Below are positions 28,468 to 35,017 of a DNA stretch of 64,000 nucleotides, piece after piece (positions within the stretch are counted from its first letter, which is position 1; each line of letters begins with the position of its first letter). The position numbers were made by a program, and so were the translations under genes. This DNA comes from Pseudomonas sp. PSE14. GTDB lineage: Bacteria > Pseudomonadota > Gammaproteobacteria > Pseudomonadales > Pseudomonadaceae. The stretch is from positions 5,890,001 to 5,954,000 of the forward strand of contig NZ_CP115669.1 in the NCBI RefSeq assembly GCF_029203285.1, in the 5' to 3' direction. Below the pieces are notes generated by a model. The model was not told the DNA's origin. It saw only the letters and a program-made list of their open reading frames with translations, and ran no database searches.

Positions 28468-28584
28468 AAAAAGGGGGAAAAAGGAGGGACAGATTTATTT
28501 TCTTTACTCTAATCCTGACCCACCAGATCGTTTTAGAGTAGAAAAATAAATTTGCCCCCTTTTTCTTCCCCTTTTTCTTCCCAG
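28468..28584. repeat. Inverted-repeat element, copy 1
   Basis: Core of about 75 bp: a GGACAGATTTATTTTC arm, inner arm TACTCTAA, loop, inner arm TTAGAGTA, and AAATAAATTTGCCCCC. The right end carries a 12-bp tandem duplication (CCCCTTTTTCTT twice). It separates the ketosynthase gene from the first immunity-like gene and is more diverged than the other copies. A short flank resembling that of copy 3 (AAATTGATTGGGACGCTTGG) lies at 28437. Confidence 0.85.
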
Positions 28585-28601
28585 ACAAACACCGGGAACT
28601 T

Positions 28602-29135
28602 TTAAATGCAACGACTAAAGGCTAAGCGAAGGGCAAATCCGACTTCAGCGGGAGTGCTATTTGTGGAAATAACCACATGATCACTTCCCCCTTTTCCTGT
28701 ATCACCCCATCCTTCGAGTTTTTCATGACGACTAGGACGAATAGTTATCTGACCCTCTCTATTCTCGACACTACAATTCTTCATATCTTTAAATAGCGCC
28801 CCCTTCGTTTTATAGCCATACTGACTCATCAACTGAGAAATCCAATCCTTATAGCGCTGCGCAGCCGCATCGAAATCATACAACTCACTATCAAACGTCG
28901 CCTCTGGATGAATCCAAACATCATTTCTTGGCTCCGGCAGCACAAAACGGCTTTTTGACAACGCATCCAACAGTGCCTCACCAATGACTTCATCAGACGC
29001 ATCTGGAGTCAGTAGATGCATAGCTCCTCTATGGTCGGCCCGACAACTTCTATATCCAGAGTAGGTCTTAATGCAAAGGAGCTCTTTATTCAGAACCACG
29101 CCAGCCCACTGCATTTTTACTACATTATTCATCAT
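28602..29135 (-). CDS. CdiI-type (DUF1436) immunity protein, orphan
   Basis: Protein of 177 residues resembling the contact-dependent-inhibition immunity family DUF1436: GYRSCRADHRGAMHLLTPDA, DEVIGEALLDALSKSRFVLP (about 49-68), SQLMSQYGYKTKGALFKDMK, ITIRPSRHEKLEGWGDTGKG and the C-terminal STPAEVGFALRLAFSRC. Such proteins bind and neutralise the C-terminal toxin of a CdiA or polymorphic-toxin partner. No full toxin, cdiA or cdiB is in the window. Its ATG overlaps by ATGA the stop of a 19-codon frame that looks like the surviving toxin tail. Base composition is much lower in GC than the neighbours, indicating transfer. Confidence 0.72.
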   Translation of the reverse strand: MMNNVVKMQWAGVVLNKELLCIKTYSGYRSCRADHRGAMHLLTPDASDEVIGEALLDALSKSRFVLPEPRNDVWIHPEATFDSELYDFDAAAQRYKDWISQLMSQYGYKTKGALFKDMKNCSVENREGQITIRPSRHEKLEGWGDTGKGGSDHVVISTNSTPAEVGFALRLAFSRCI

Positions 29136-29191
29136 TCGATTACCGTCACTTTCAATTTAACGCCCAAGCCTTCAGCGTATTGAGCCGCCAT
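29132..29191 (-). pseudogene. Truncated toxin C-terminus upstream of the DUF1436 immunity gene
   Basis: A 19-codon frame ending AAQYAEGLGVKLKVTVIE-stop, whose TGA overlaps the immunity ATG. It runs directly into inverted-repeat copy 2 on its 5' side, so everything upstream is missing. Toxin genes with this overlap are usual in CDI and polymorphic-toxin modules. That it is a toxin tail is inferred from position and overlap, not from a recognised domain. Confidence 0.45.
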
Positions 29192-29194
29192 TGG

Positions 29195-29281
29195 GAAAAA
29201 AGGGGACAGATTTATTTTCTTTACTCTAATCCTGACCCACCAACCAGATTTAGAGTAGAAAAATATATCTGTCCCCTTTTC
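29195..29281. repeat. Inverted-repeat element, copy 2
   Basis: GGGGACAGATTTATTTTC ... AAATATATCTGTCCCC with the inner TACTCTAA/TTAGAGTA arms, same orientation as the other copies. It lies between the toxin tail and the second immunity gene, and lacks the tandem end duplication seen in copies 1, 3 and 4. Confidence 0.88.
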
Positions 29282-29358
29282 GCACTGAAGAAGACGTCAC
29301 CTCTAGTACCGCCATTTCCTTGGCCTGCAAATTTCCCAGGGATTACCTTTTCAGGAAT
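29282..29358 (-). pseudogene. Short open stretch after the second immunity gene, possible toxin fragment
   Basis: In frame after the immunity stop codon the minus strand reads IPEKVIPGKFAGQGNGGTRG and then DVFFSAK before entering repeat copy 2. In toxin-immunity arrays the next toxin module starts right after an immunity gene, so this could be the front of the toxin whose tail survives beyond the repeat. No domain was recognised; low certainty. Confidence 0.25.
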
Positions 29359-29631
29359 CTAATCAGAGTTTAGTCTCTGTAATAAAGCCGAAACCTCTGA
29401 CTTGAGCATCTCACCATCAAGCTCGTATTCCTCTCTTGATTCGTCTGGCTCGTACATGTCGGCAGCACAAAATATACTGGACAGGCACTCGCTCAATGAA
29501 GGGCCATCTAGTTGAAGAATATCTCTATCACGCTCGATCTTCCAAAGCTCAATATACGCTTCAGAAAAAACATCGGCGGTCAACCTTCCCGCAACAAACG
29601 ACTTTGCAAAATCCAAGATGGTAAGACTCAC
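29359..29631 (-). CDS. Colicin-D-immunity-like protein, orphan
   Basis: Acidic protein of 90 residues resembling the bacterial self-protective colicin-D-like immunity family: LDFAKSFVAGRLTADVFSEA (about 6-25), YIELWKIERDRDIL, LSSIFCAADMYEPDESREEY (about 50-69) and ELDGEMLKSEVSALLQRL. Members protect against tRNase toxins. The start is GTG at 29631; the frame upstream ends KNGVLR-stop with a GTGA overlap, as if a toxin gene once preceded it. Low GC, flanked by repeat copies 2 and 3. Confidence 0.65.
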   Translation of the reverse strand: MSLTILDFAKSFVAGRLTADVFSEAYIELWKIERDRDILQLDGPSLSECLSSIFCAADMYEPDESREEYELDGEMLKSEVSALLQRLNSD

Positions 29632-29745
29632 CGTAGCACTCCATTTTTTCAGGCAGCAAGGCAGGCGATCCCACCAAGCGGTCCAGCGCCTTCGAGCCGG
29701 CCTCGATTGCGTCTAGCTGCGTTGCGCAGGATGTTGAGGCATTAG

Positions 29746-29877
29746 CAGAAAAAGGGGACAGATCTATTTTCTTTACTCTAATCCTGACCCGCCAGACCGT
29801 TTTAGAGTAGCAAAATAAATCTGTCCCCTTTTCGTTCTCTTTTCGTTCTCCTCTTTTTCGCTTCTTTTTCGCTTTTG
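29746..29877. repeat. Inverted-repeat element, copy 3, with reiterated end
   Basis: GGGGACAGATCTATTTTC ... AAAATAAATCTGTCCCC with inner TACTCTAA/TTAGAGTA arms. The right end continues as short tandem units (CTTTTCGTTCT twice, then TTTTTCGCTTC-like units). A short segment AAATTGGTTTGGACACTTGG follows at 29890 and resembles the flank of copy 1. Confidence 0.88.
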
Positions 29878-29920
29878 CAGCGCGACCGGGAAATTGGTTT
29901 GGACACTTGGTTGGGATAAA

Positions 29921-30301
29921 CTACTTAGAAAAAAGATATTTTTCTCGAACCTGCCTCATAGAATCAATCATATCGGCCAGTTGCTCTCCCTCAAGTCCAA
30001 CCGCTGCTAAATCACCGACACTGCATTTATCATAAGCACTAGCCAACCCCTCTAGCATATCTTCTGCGTACGGACTTTCCCTAGAGAGTTCCAACCCGTA
30101 CCTCATCCCTTCCATAAATATTGCAGTTTGCAATACCGCAAAAGCCCCTATATCACCAGATGAGCATAGAGAATCCGTTTCATCTTGGACATATGCAAAG
30201 GCTTGCTCTGGTCTCAGGTTGATCTGAGATATTGCCTTTTCATACAGCCGAGAGACTATCGAGTGGATTTCCTCCACAGTTATATCAACTGACACCCTCA
30301 T
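29921..30301 (-). CDS. Small acidic protein of unknown family, probable third immunity gene
   Basis: Protein of 126 residues that I do not recognise. It is acidic and mostly helical in appearance (ITVEEIHSIVSRLYEKAISQ; GAFAVLQTAIFMEGMRYGLE; MIDSMRQVREKYLFSK), with no signal peptide or membrane segment, as is typical of cytoplasmic immunity proteins. GGAGAG precedes the ATG, and a frame ending QLNIFTMER-stop overlaps the start by ATGA, exactly as for the DUF1436 gene. Low GC; lies between repeat copies 3 and 4. Function is inferred from these shared features only. Confidence 0.6.
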   Translation of the reverse strand: MRVSVDITVEEIHSIVSRLYEKAISQINLRPEQAFAYVQDETDSLCSSGDIGAFAVLQTAIFMEGMRYGLELSRESPYAEDMLEGLASAYDKCSVGDLAAVGLEGEQLADMIDSMRQVREKYLFSK

Positions 30302-30329
30302 CTCTCCATGGTGAAAATATTTAACTGTG

Positions 30330-30432
30330 AAAAAAAGGGGACAGATTTATTTTCTGTACTCTAATCCTGACTCACCAGCCCGTTTTAGAGTAGAAAATAA
30401 ATCTGTCCCCTTTTCCGGTCCCTTTTCCGGTC
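30330..30432. repeat. Inverted-repeat element, copy 4
   Basis: GGGGACAGATTTATTTTC ... AAAATAAATCTGTCCCC with inner TACTCTAA/TTAGAGTA arms; the right end is an exact 12-bp tandem duplication (CCCTTTTCCGGT twice). It forms the right boundary of the low-GC island. Confidence 0.88.
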
Positions 30433-30507
30433 ATCGATAGTGGATGTAAGCCATTTCCTACGCTTAAGGAATTGGCGCACAGAAGCAGCCTTCCGTGCGC
30501 CCAATCC

Positions 30508-30756
30508 TCAGGGCCTGGGCACCAGCGCCGGCAACAACTGACGGGAGATCGCCTCGCGCACGGCGGGCAGCAGGGTGGCGTTGCCGACCAGCAGTTCCTC
30601 CACCAGGCGGCGCAGGGCCATGGAGCGTTCCGGGGTCAGGGCGCGCACGGCGTATTCGCAGGCCTGCTCGGCGGTGACATCCGGCGGCACGGCGAAGCCC
30701 AGTGCCTGCAGGCGTTCACGGAAATCGTCCTGGTCGATCAGGTCGGCGTGCATCAT
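30508..30756 (-). CDS. Small protein of unknown function
   Basis: Protein of 82 residues (MMHADLIDQDDFRERLQALG ... LVEELLVGNATLLPAVREAI) with no recognised domain, no signal peptide and host-like GC content. CAGGAGAACTGCC before the tandem ATGs gives a good ribosome-binding site, so the long frame extending upstream is not used. It lies alone between the low-GC island and the LysR gene. The 274 bp upstream, to 31030, hold its promoter region and nothing else I can name. Confidence 0.6.
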   Translation of the reverse strand: MMHADLIDQDDFRERLQALGFAVPPDVTAEQACEYAVRALTPERSMALRRLVEELLVGNATLLPAVREAISRQLLPALVPRP

Positions 30757-31030
30757 GGCAGTTCTCCTGGAGCGGCTTGGGTTTTCCCCGATTCTGGTAA
30801 GCCCGGCGAGGGGCGGCAAGCACTCGGCCGATGGAATGTCCTCAACGGGCACGCGCAGGTCGTTTTCGGCTAATCGAACCGGCAACCCGACAGGCAGACT
30901 GAAATCCATGCAGAACTCGCGCGCCTTGCCGGCCCGGGCTTTGAACACACTGAGAGCCCAATCCCGGCTCGCTTTGTCCCCTGTCACGCGTCGGGCGTCC
31001 CAGGGGATTTTTTTTGCCCTCACGTTTTCG

Positions 31031-31915
31031 CTAGACACCCGCGCGGCAGTGCTGCCAGAAACACTCCAGGCCCGGAGAGAGGAACTTGTCGCGCTGGCGC
31101 AGCATGTAGAAGCGCCGCCGCAAGGGTGGCAGGCTGCTGCGCAGTTCCACCAGCGCCCCGCAGGCCAGTTGTTCCTCGACTACCCAGCGCGACAGGCAAC
31201 TGATTCCCAGCCCGGCGGCGACGCTGTGCTTGATCGCCTCGGAGCTGCCCAGGTCCCGGCTATCTTCCAGATAATGCAGATGGCGCAACAGCGCATGACC
31301 GACCTGCTCGCGTGTACCCGAGCCCGGTTCGCGCAACAACCAGCGGGCGCGCCGCAGCGCCTCGCGGGAGACCTGCGGCAGCGCGGCCAGCGGATGGTCC
31401 GGCGCCGCCACCACGATCAGGCTGTCTTCGAGCCAGGGCTCCACCAGCAGCCCCGGTTCGTGGCAGGGGCCTTCGATCAGGCCGATGTCCGCGGCGAAGG
31501 CCGCTACCTCGCCCACCGCTGAGCCGGTATTGCCGATGTTCGCGTTCACCCTGACGCCCGGCTGCACCTGCTCGAAGGACGCCAGCAGGCGCGGCAGCAC
31601 GTAGTTGCCAATGGTGCTGCTGGCCGTCACCGTCAGGCTCGCCTGGGGCGAGTCCGAGGCCATGAATTGCTGTTCCAGTTGCGCCATGCCGTCCAGCAGG
31701 CGTTGCGCCTGGGGCAGGAAACGGCGCCCGACCTCGCTCAATTGCAGGCGCTTGCCGACACGGTCGAACAGGCGCGTGGACAGTTGGGATTCCAGTTCGT
31801 TAAGGGCCGCGCTGGTGGCCGATTGCGACAGCGAAATGGATTCCGCCGCCGCCGTGGTGCTGCCGGTACGGGCCACCGCGCAGAAGATCTGGAGCTGGCG
31901 AAAGCTGAGGGCCAT
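31031..31915 (-). CDS. LysR-family transcriptional regulator (CysB-like subgroup)
   Basis: Regulator of 294 residues: N-terminal HTH (FRQLQIFCAVARTGSTTAAA; SLSQSATSAALNELESQLST; LFDRVGKRLQLSEVGRRFLP, residues 1-70) and a PBP2-like effector domain (SSTIGNYVLPRLLASFEQVQ; GSGTREQVGHALLRHLHYLE; AAGLGISCLSRWVVEEQLAC). It is divergent from the small lipoprotein/sulfite-dehydrogenase operon and probably activates it. The effector fold resembles regulators of sulfur and inorganic-anion metabolism (CysB/CbbR-like), which suits the neighbour. Confidence 0.87.
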   Translation of the reverse strand: MALSFRQLQIFCAVARTGSTTAAAESISLSQSATSAALNELESQLSTRLFDRVGKRLQLSEVGRRFLPQAQRLLDGMAQLEQQFMASDSPQASLTVTASSTIGNYVLPRLLASFEQVQPGVRVNANIGNTGSAVGEVAAFAADIGLIEGPCHEPGLLVEPWLEDSLIVVAAPDHPLAALPQVSREALRRARWLLREPGSGTREQVGHALLRHLHYLEDSRDLGSSEAIKHSVAAGLGISCLSRWVVEEQLACGALVELRSSLPPLRRRFYMLRQRDKFLSPGLECFWQHCRAGV

Positions 31916-32022
31916 GGGAGTATCTACCTGTTTTCCAGGTATTTAATACAGGAACTATTCGTTTAACAAATTAATACCCGGCTCTTACCGTGCACCTCGT
32001 GACCTCACCAGAGGAACAAAGG

Positions 32023-32187
32023 ATGCACACCCTCCCTGTCATGAACGCTACCCGGCCACTGGCCCGGAAACTCTTGCCCGGCCTGTTCCTGGGCACCGCT
32101 CTGGCCAGCGCGTCGCTTCTCCTGGGATGTACGCATTGGCCGCATTACAACGGCATGTGCGTGCCGATCCGACTGATCCTGGCGTGA
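32023..32187 (+). CDS. Small predicted lipoprotein
   Basis: Peptide of 54 residues with a signal segment KLLPGLFLGTALASASLLLG ending in the lipobox LLGC, then a short tail (THWPHYNGMCVPIRLILA). GAGGAACAAAGG precedes the ATG. It lies 13 bp before the molybdoenzyme gene, in the same direction, so it would be co-transcribed. No family recognised; it could be a maturation or anchoring peptide or a translated leader. Confidence 0.5.
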   Translation: MHTLPVMNATRPLARKLLPGLFLGTALASASLLLGCTHWPHYNGMCVPIRLILA

Positions 32188-32200
32188 AGGAGCCGACCGC

Positions 32201-33433
32201 ATGAGCGATTCCCAGCAGCGCGGCGGCCTCGATCGCCGCCATTTCCTCCAGGTTGCCCTGCTCGCAGGCGCGGGTCTGGCCACCCAGCCGCTTCAGGCAC
32301 TGGCCGCGAACGTCGCCCGCCAGCCCTTCGCCAATGGCGACCGGGATCTGGTCAGCTACCCGCAGAAGCGCCCGCTGATGCTGATCACCACGCGCCCCCC
32401 GCACCTGGAAACGCCCTTCGAGGTGTTCAACGAGAGCCTGCTGACGCCTAACGATGCGTTCTTCGTGCGCTATCACCTGGCCAACCTGCCCACCCGCATC
32501 GACCCGGCCACCTATCGCCTGCGCGTACATGGCCAGGTGCGCCAGGCGCTGGACCTCGACCTGGCGGCGCTGAAGGCCCTGGGCGAGCCCGTGGAGGTGA
32601 TCGCGGTGAACCAGTGTTCCGGCAATAGCCGGGGCTATTTCGAGCCACGTGTCTTCGGCGCGCAGCTGGGCCATGGATCGATGGGCAATGCCCGCTGGGT
32701 CGGCCTGCCGCTACGCACCTTGCTGAACCACGCCGGCGTGCTGGATAGCGCCCGCCAGGTCACCTTCCGGGGCCTCGACCAACCGGTGTTGCCGGCCACG
32801 CCGAGCATGACCAAGGCCATCGATGTCGAGCACGCCCTCAGTGCCGAGCCGCTGATCGCCTGGAGCATGAACGGCGAGGACCTGCCCTTCCTCAATGGCT
32901 ACCCGTTGCGCCTGGTGTTGCCGGGCTACTTCGGCACCTATTGGATCAAGCACCTGAGCGAGATCGAGGTCATCGACCATGAGTTCGACGGCTTCTTCAT
33001 GCAGAAGGCCTACCGCGTCCCCGACAACGATTGCCAGTGCCTGCCCGCCGGCAGTGCGCTGGGCGCCAGCCGCCCCATCGGTCGCCTTCCGGTGCGCTCC
33101 TTCGTGACCAGCCTGCGCGAGGGGCAGACCCTGCCGCTGGGACAGAACCAGGCCCTGCGCGGGATCGCCTTCGACGGTGGTAGCGGCATCCGCAGCGTGG
33201 AGATCTCCGACGACGGCGGGCGCAACTGGCAACCCACGCAACTCGGCGAGGACCTGGGCAACTACTCGTTCCGCGAATGGCGCACCGATTGGCGGCCGCG
33301 TCAGCGCGGGGTCATTCATTTGCTGGTGCGGGCCCATAACGCACGGGGCGAAACGCAGCCTGCGGAGCCAACCTGGAACCCCGGCGGTTATGCCCGTCAC
33401 TCGATCGAAACCCTGCCGCTGCACATCATCTAG
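32201..33433 (+). CDS. Molybdopterin oxidoreductase, sulfite dehydrogenase-like (SorA type)
   Basis: Periplasmic molybdoenzyme of 410 residues, predicted to oxidise sulfite to sulfate. It has a Tat signal (DRRHFLQVALLAGAGLATQ), the SUOX-fold molybdopterin domain with the Mo-ligand Cys in VIAVNQCSGNSRGYFEPRVF (near residue 146), SMTKAIDVEHALSAEPLIAW and VLPGYFGTYWIKHLSEIEVI, and a C-terminal Mo-co dimerisation domain (SVEISDDGGRNWQPTQLG). GGAG is 10 bp before the ATG. The next gene encodes a c-type cytochrome, the usual electron acceptor (SorB). Substrate is inferred from family and partner. Confidence 0.85.
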   Translation: MSDSQQRGGLDRRHFLQVALLAGAGLATQPLQALAANVARQPFANGDRDLVSYPQKRPLMLITTRPPHLETPFEVFNESLLTPNDAFFVRYHLANLPTRIDPATYRLRVHGQVRQALDLDLAALKALGEPVEVIAVNQCSGNSRGYFEPRVFGAQLGHGSMGNARWVGLPLRTLLNHAGVLDSARQVTFRGLDQPVLPATPSMTKAIDVEHALSAEPLIAWSMNGEDLPFLNGYPLRLVLPGYFGTYWIKHLSEIEVIDHEFDGFFMQKAYRVPDNDCQCLPAGSALGASRPIGRLPVRSFVTSLREGQTLPLGQNQALRGIAFDGGSGIRSVEISDDGGRNWQPTQLGEDLGNYSFREWRTDWRPRQRGVIHLLVRAHNARGETQPAEPTWNPGGYARHSIETLPLHII

Positions 33434-33449
33434 AACAGGAGCGCCCGCC

Positions 33450-34082
33450 ATGCCTGCAATCAGATTCCTGCTCGCACTCGCCTGCTCCGGCCTGCTGGCG
33501 GCCGCTGTCCGGGCCGAGCCCGTGAGCATCGAGTTGCCCATGGAAACCGCACGCCTGACGCCATCGGAACTGCCCGGCTACACCATCGCCAACCAGAAAT
33601 GCACCATTTGCCATTCGGCGGACTACATCCAGTTGCAGCCTCCCGGCATGAACGAAAGCCAATGGCGCGGAGAAGTCGCGAAGATGCAGCACGCCTACGG
33701 CGCACCGGTCGACGATCGCCAGGCCGATGCGATCGCCGCTTACCTGGCCGATGCCTATTCCGGCAAGCCCCGCGCCCAGGCCGTCGCCACAGCACCGGCA
33801 TCGGCGCCAGCCAGCCCGGCGAAGCAGGATGCCCGCAGCCTGCTCGACGCCAACGGCTGCCTGGGCTGCCACGCCCTCGACCGCACGGTGGTCGGGCCGG
33901 CCTACCAGGCGGTGGCCGAGCGCTACCGGGGCGATCCGCAGGCGCTACGGAGCGTGACCGAGCACATTCGCCAGGGCGGCGTCGGACGCTGGGGGCAGAT
34001 TCCGATGCCACCCTTCCCCGCGCTGGACGACGTGCAAGTGAAGACGCTCGCCGAATTCATCCTCGGCCAGCCAACGCCCTAA
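33450..34082 (+). CDS. Di-heme c-type cytochrome, SorB-like electron acceptor
   Basis: Periplasmic cytochrome of 210 residues: signal peptide MPAIRFLLALACSGLLAAAV, first heme site QKCTICHSADYIQ (near residue 50), an Ala/Pro-rich linker (ATAPASAPASPAKQ), second heme site GCLGCHALDRTVVGPAYQAV (near 135), and a distal Met in GQIPMPPFPAL. It follows the molybdoenzyme by 16 bp and would pass sulfite-derived electrons to the respiratory chain. The first domain resembles SorB; the second resembles a cytochrome c5/c551 type. Its last codons overlap the convergent hydrolase gene by 4 bp. Confidence 0.87.
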   Translation: MPAIRFLLALACSGLLAAAVRAEPVSIELPMETARLTPSELPGYTIANQKCTICHSADYIQLQPPGMNESQWRGEVAKMQHAYGAPVDDRQADAIAAYLADAYSGKPRAQAVATAPASAPASPAKQDARSLLDANGCLGCHALDRTVVGPAYQAVAERYRGDPQALRSVTEHIRQGGVGRWGQIPMPPFPALDDVQVKTLAEFILGQPTP

Positions 34083-35011
34083 CTCCTGAAGAAGCCCCGC
34101 AGCGCCTGGTAGAGCGTCCGGTACAGGGCTTCCACCTCCTCCACGCCGCGAGCGCGCAAGGCGCCATGCACCAGGCCGACGCCGGGAAAGAACTCGACGT
34201 CGACATTGGCCTCGCGCAACGCCTCGCAGTATCGCTCGCCGTCGTCGCGCAGCGGGTCGAACTCGGCGACGGCGACGAATGCCGGCGGCAGGTCTCGGAA
34301 GTCGCGGGCCCGCAATGGCAGCGCCAGCGGATCGCGCCGGTCGCCGGCGTGGGGCAGGTAGGCCGCCAGGCAGGCGTCGAGGTCCGTCCGCGACAGCAGT
34401 GGCGCATCGGCACAGGCGTTCCGCGAGGGTGTCTGGGCATCGCCCAGCGCGGGGTAGACCAGCACTTGTCCACAGGGTAGCGGCTCGCCGGCCTCACGCA
34501 GGGCCAGGCACAGGGCGGCGGCAAGATTCCCACCGGCGCTATCGCCCATCACCAGCAACCGCGACGTATCGACCGGCTCACCCAGGCTGCCGTTGCGCAG
34601 GCGCCGCCAGACGGCGAGGCAGTCATCCAGCGCGGCGGGGTAGGGGTGCTCCGGCGCCAGCCGATAGTCCACCGCGACCACCAGCGCGCCCAGTTCGAGC
34701 GCCAACTCGGCGGTGATGAACTCATGGGATCCCAGGCCACCCAGCATCCAGCCGCCGCCGTGCAGGTAGAGCACGGTGGGCCAGCCGGTAGCCGGTGGAA
34801 GATCGGTCGGGCGGTACAGGCGTACGGTGGGCAGGCGGTCCAGGCACAGCTCGCTGATACGCAAGCCCGGCGGACGCGGCGGCGTCAAGGCAGCCGCCAT
34901 GCGCTCGTAGGCCGCGCGCTGGGCAGTGATGGAGGGATCGCTTTCGGCGTAGGACTGGGTCCTCGCGACGAAAGCCTGCAGGGCATCGGACAGCGGATAG
35001 CGCCGCGCCAT
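34079..35011 (-). CDS. Alpha/beta hydrolase (hormone-sensitive lipase family), carnitine cluster
   Basis: Cytoplasmic esterase of about 310 residues with the HSL motifs: LYLHGGGWMLGGLGSHE (HGGG oxyanion hole, near residue 80), VMGDSAGGNLAAALCLALRE (nucleophile GDSAG, near 155), an acidic residue in EFDPLRDDGERY and His in PGVGLVHGALRARG. It occupies the position of PA5384, beside cdhB, and may release carnitine from acylcarnitines. It overlaps the cytochrome gene convergently and follows cdhB by 6 bp. Confidence 0.87.
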   Translation of the reverse strand: MARRYPLSDALQAFVARTQSYAESDPSITAQRAAYERMAAALTPPRPPGLRISELCLDRLPTVRLYRPTDLPPATGWPTVLYLHGGGWMLGGLGSHEFITAELALELGALVVAVDYRLAPEHPYPAALDDCLAVWRRLRNGSLGEPVDTSRLLVMGDSAGGNLAAALCLALREAGEPLPCGQVLVYPALGDAQTPSRNACADAPLLSRTDLDACLAAYLPHAGDRRDPLALPLRARDFRDLPPAFVAVAEFDPLRDDGERYCEALREANVDVEFFPGVGLVHGALRARGVEEVEALYRTLYQALRGFFRS

Positions 35012-35017
35012 TGGCAA

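Noticed and set aside
28468-30432. CRISPR array interpretation of the four repeats
   Set aside because: The copies are 75 bp hairpins separated by whole genes 0.4-0.7 kb long, with no short spacers and no cas genes.
30757-31038. Upstream extension of the 82-residue protein gene
   Set aside because: The tandem ATGs at 30756 and 30753 have a good ribosome-binding site, and the extension has no signal or domain.
25100-34082. Integrated prophage or integrative element
   Set aside because: Only one phage-like domain (Bro-N) is present; no integrase, structural genes, tRNA or direct-repeat attachment sites were seen.
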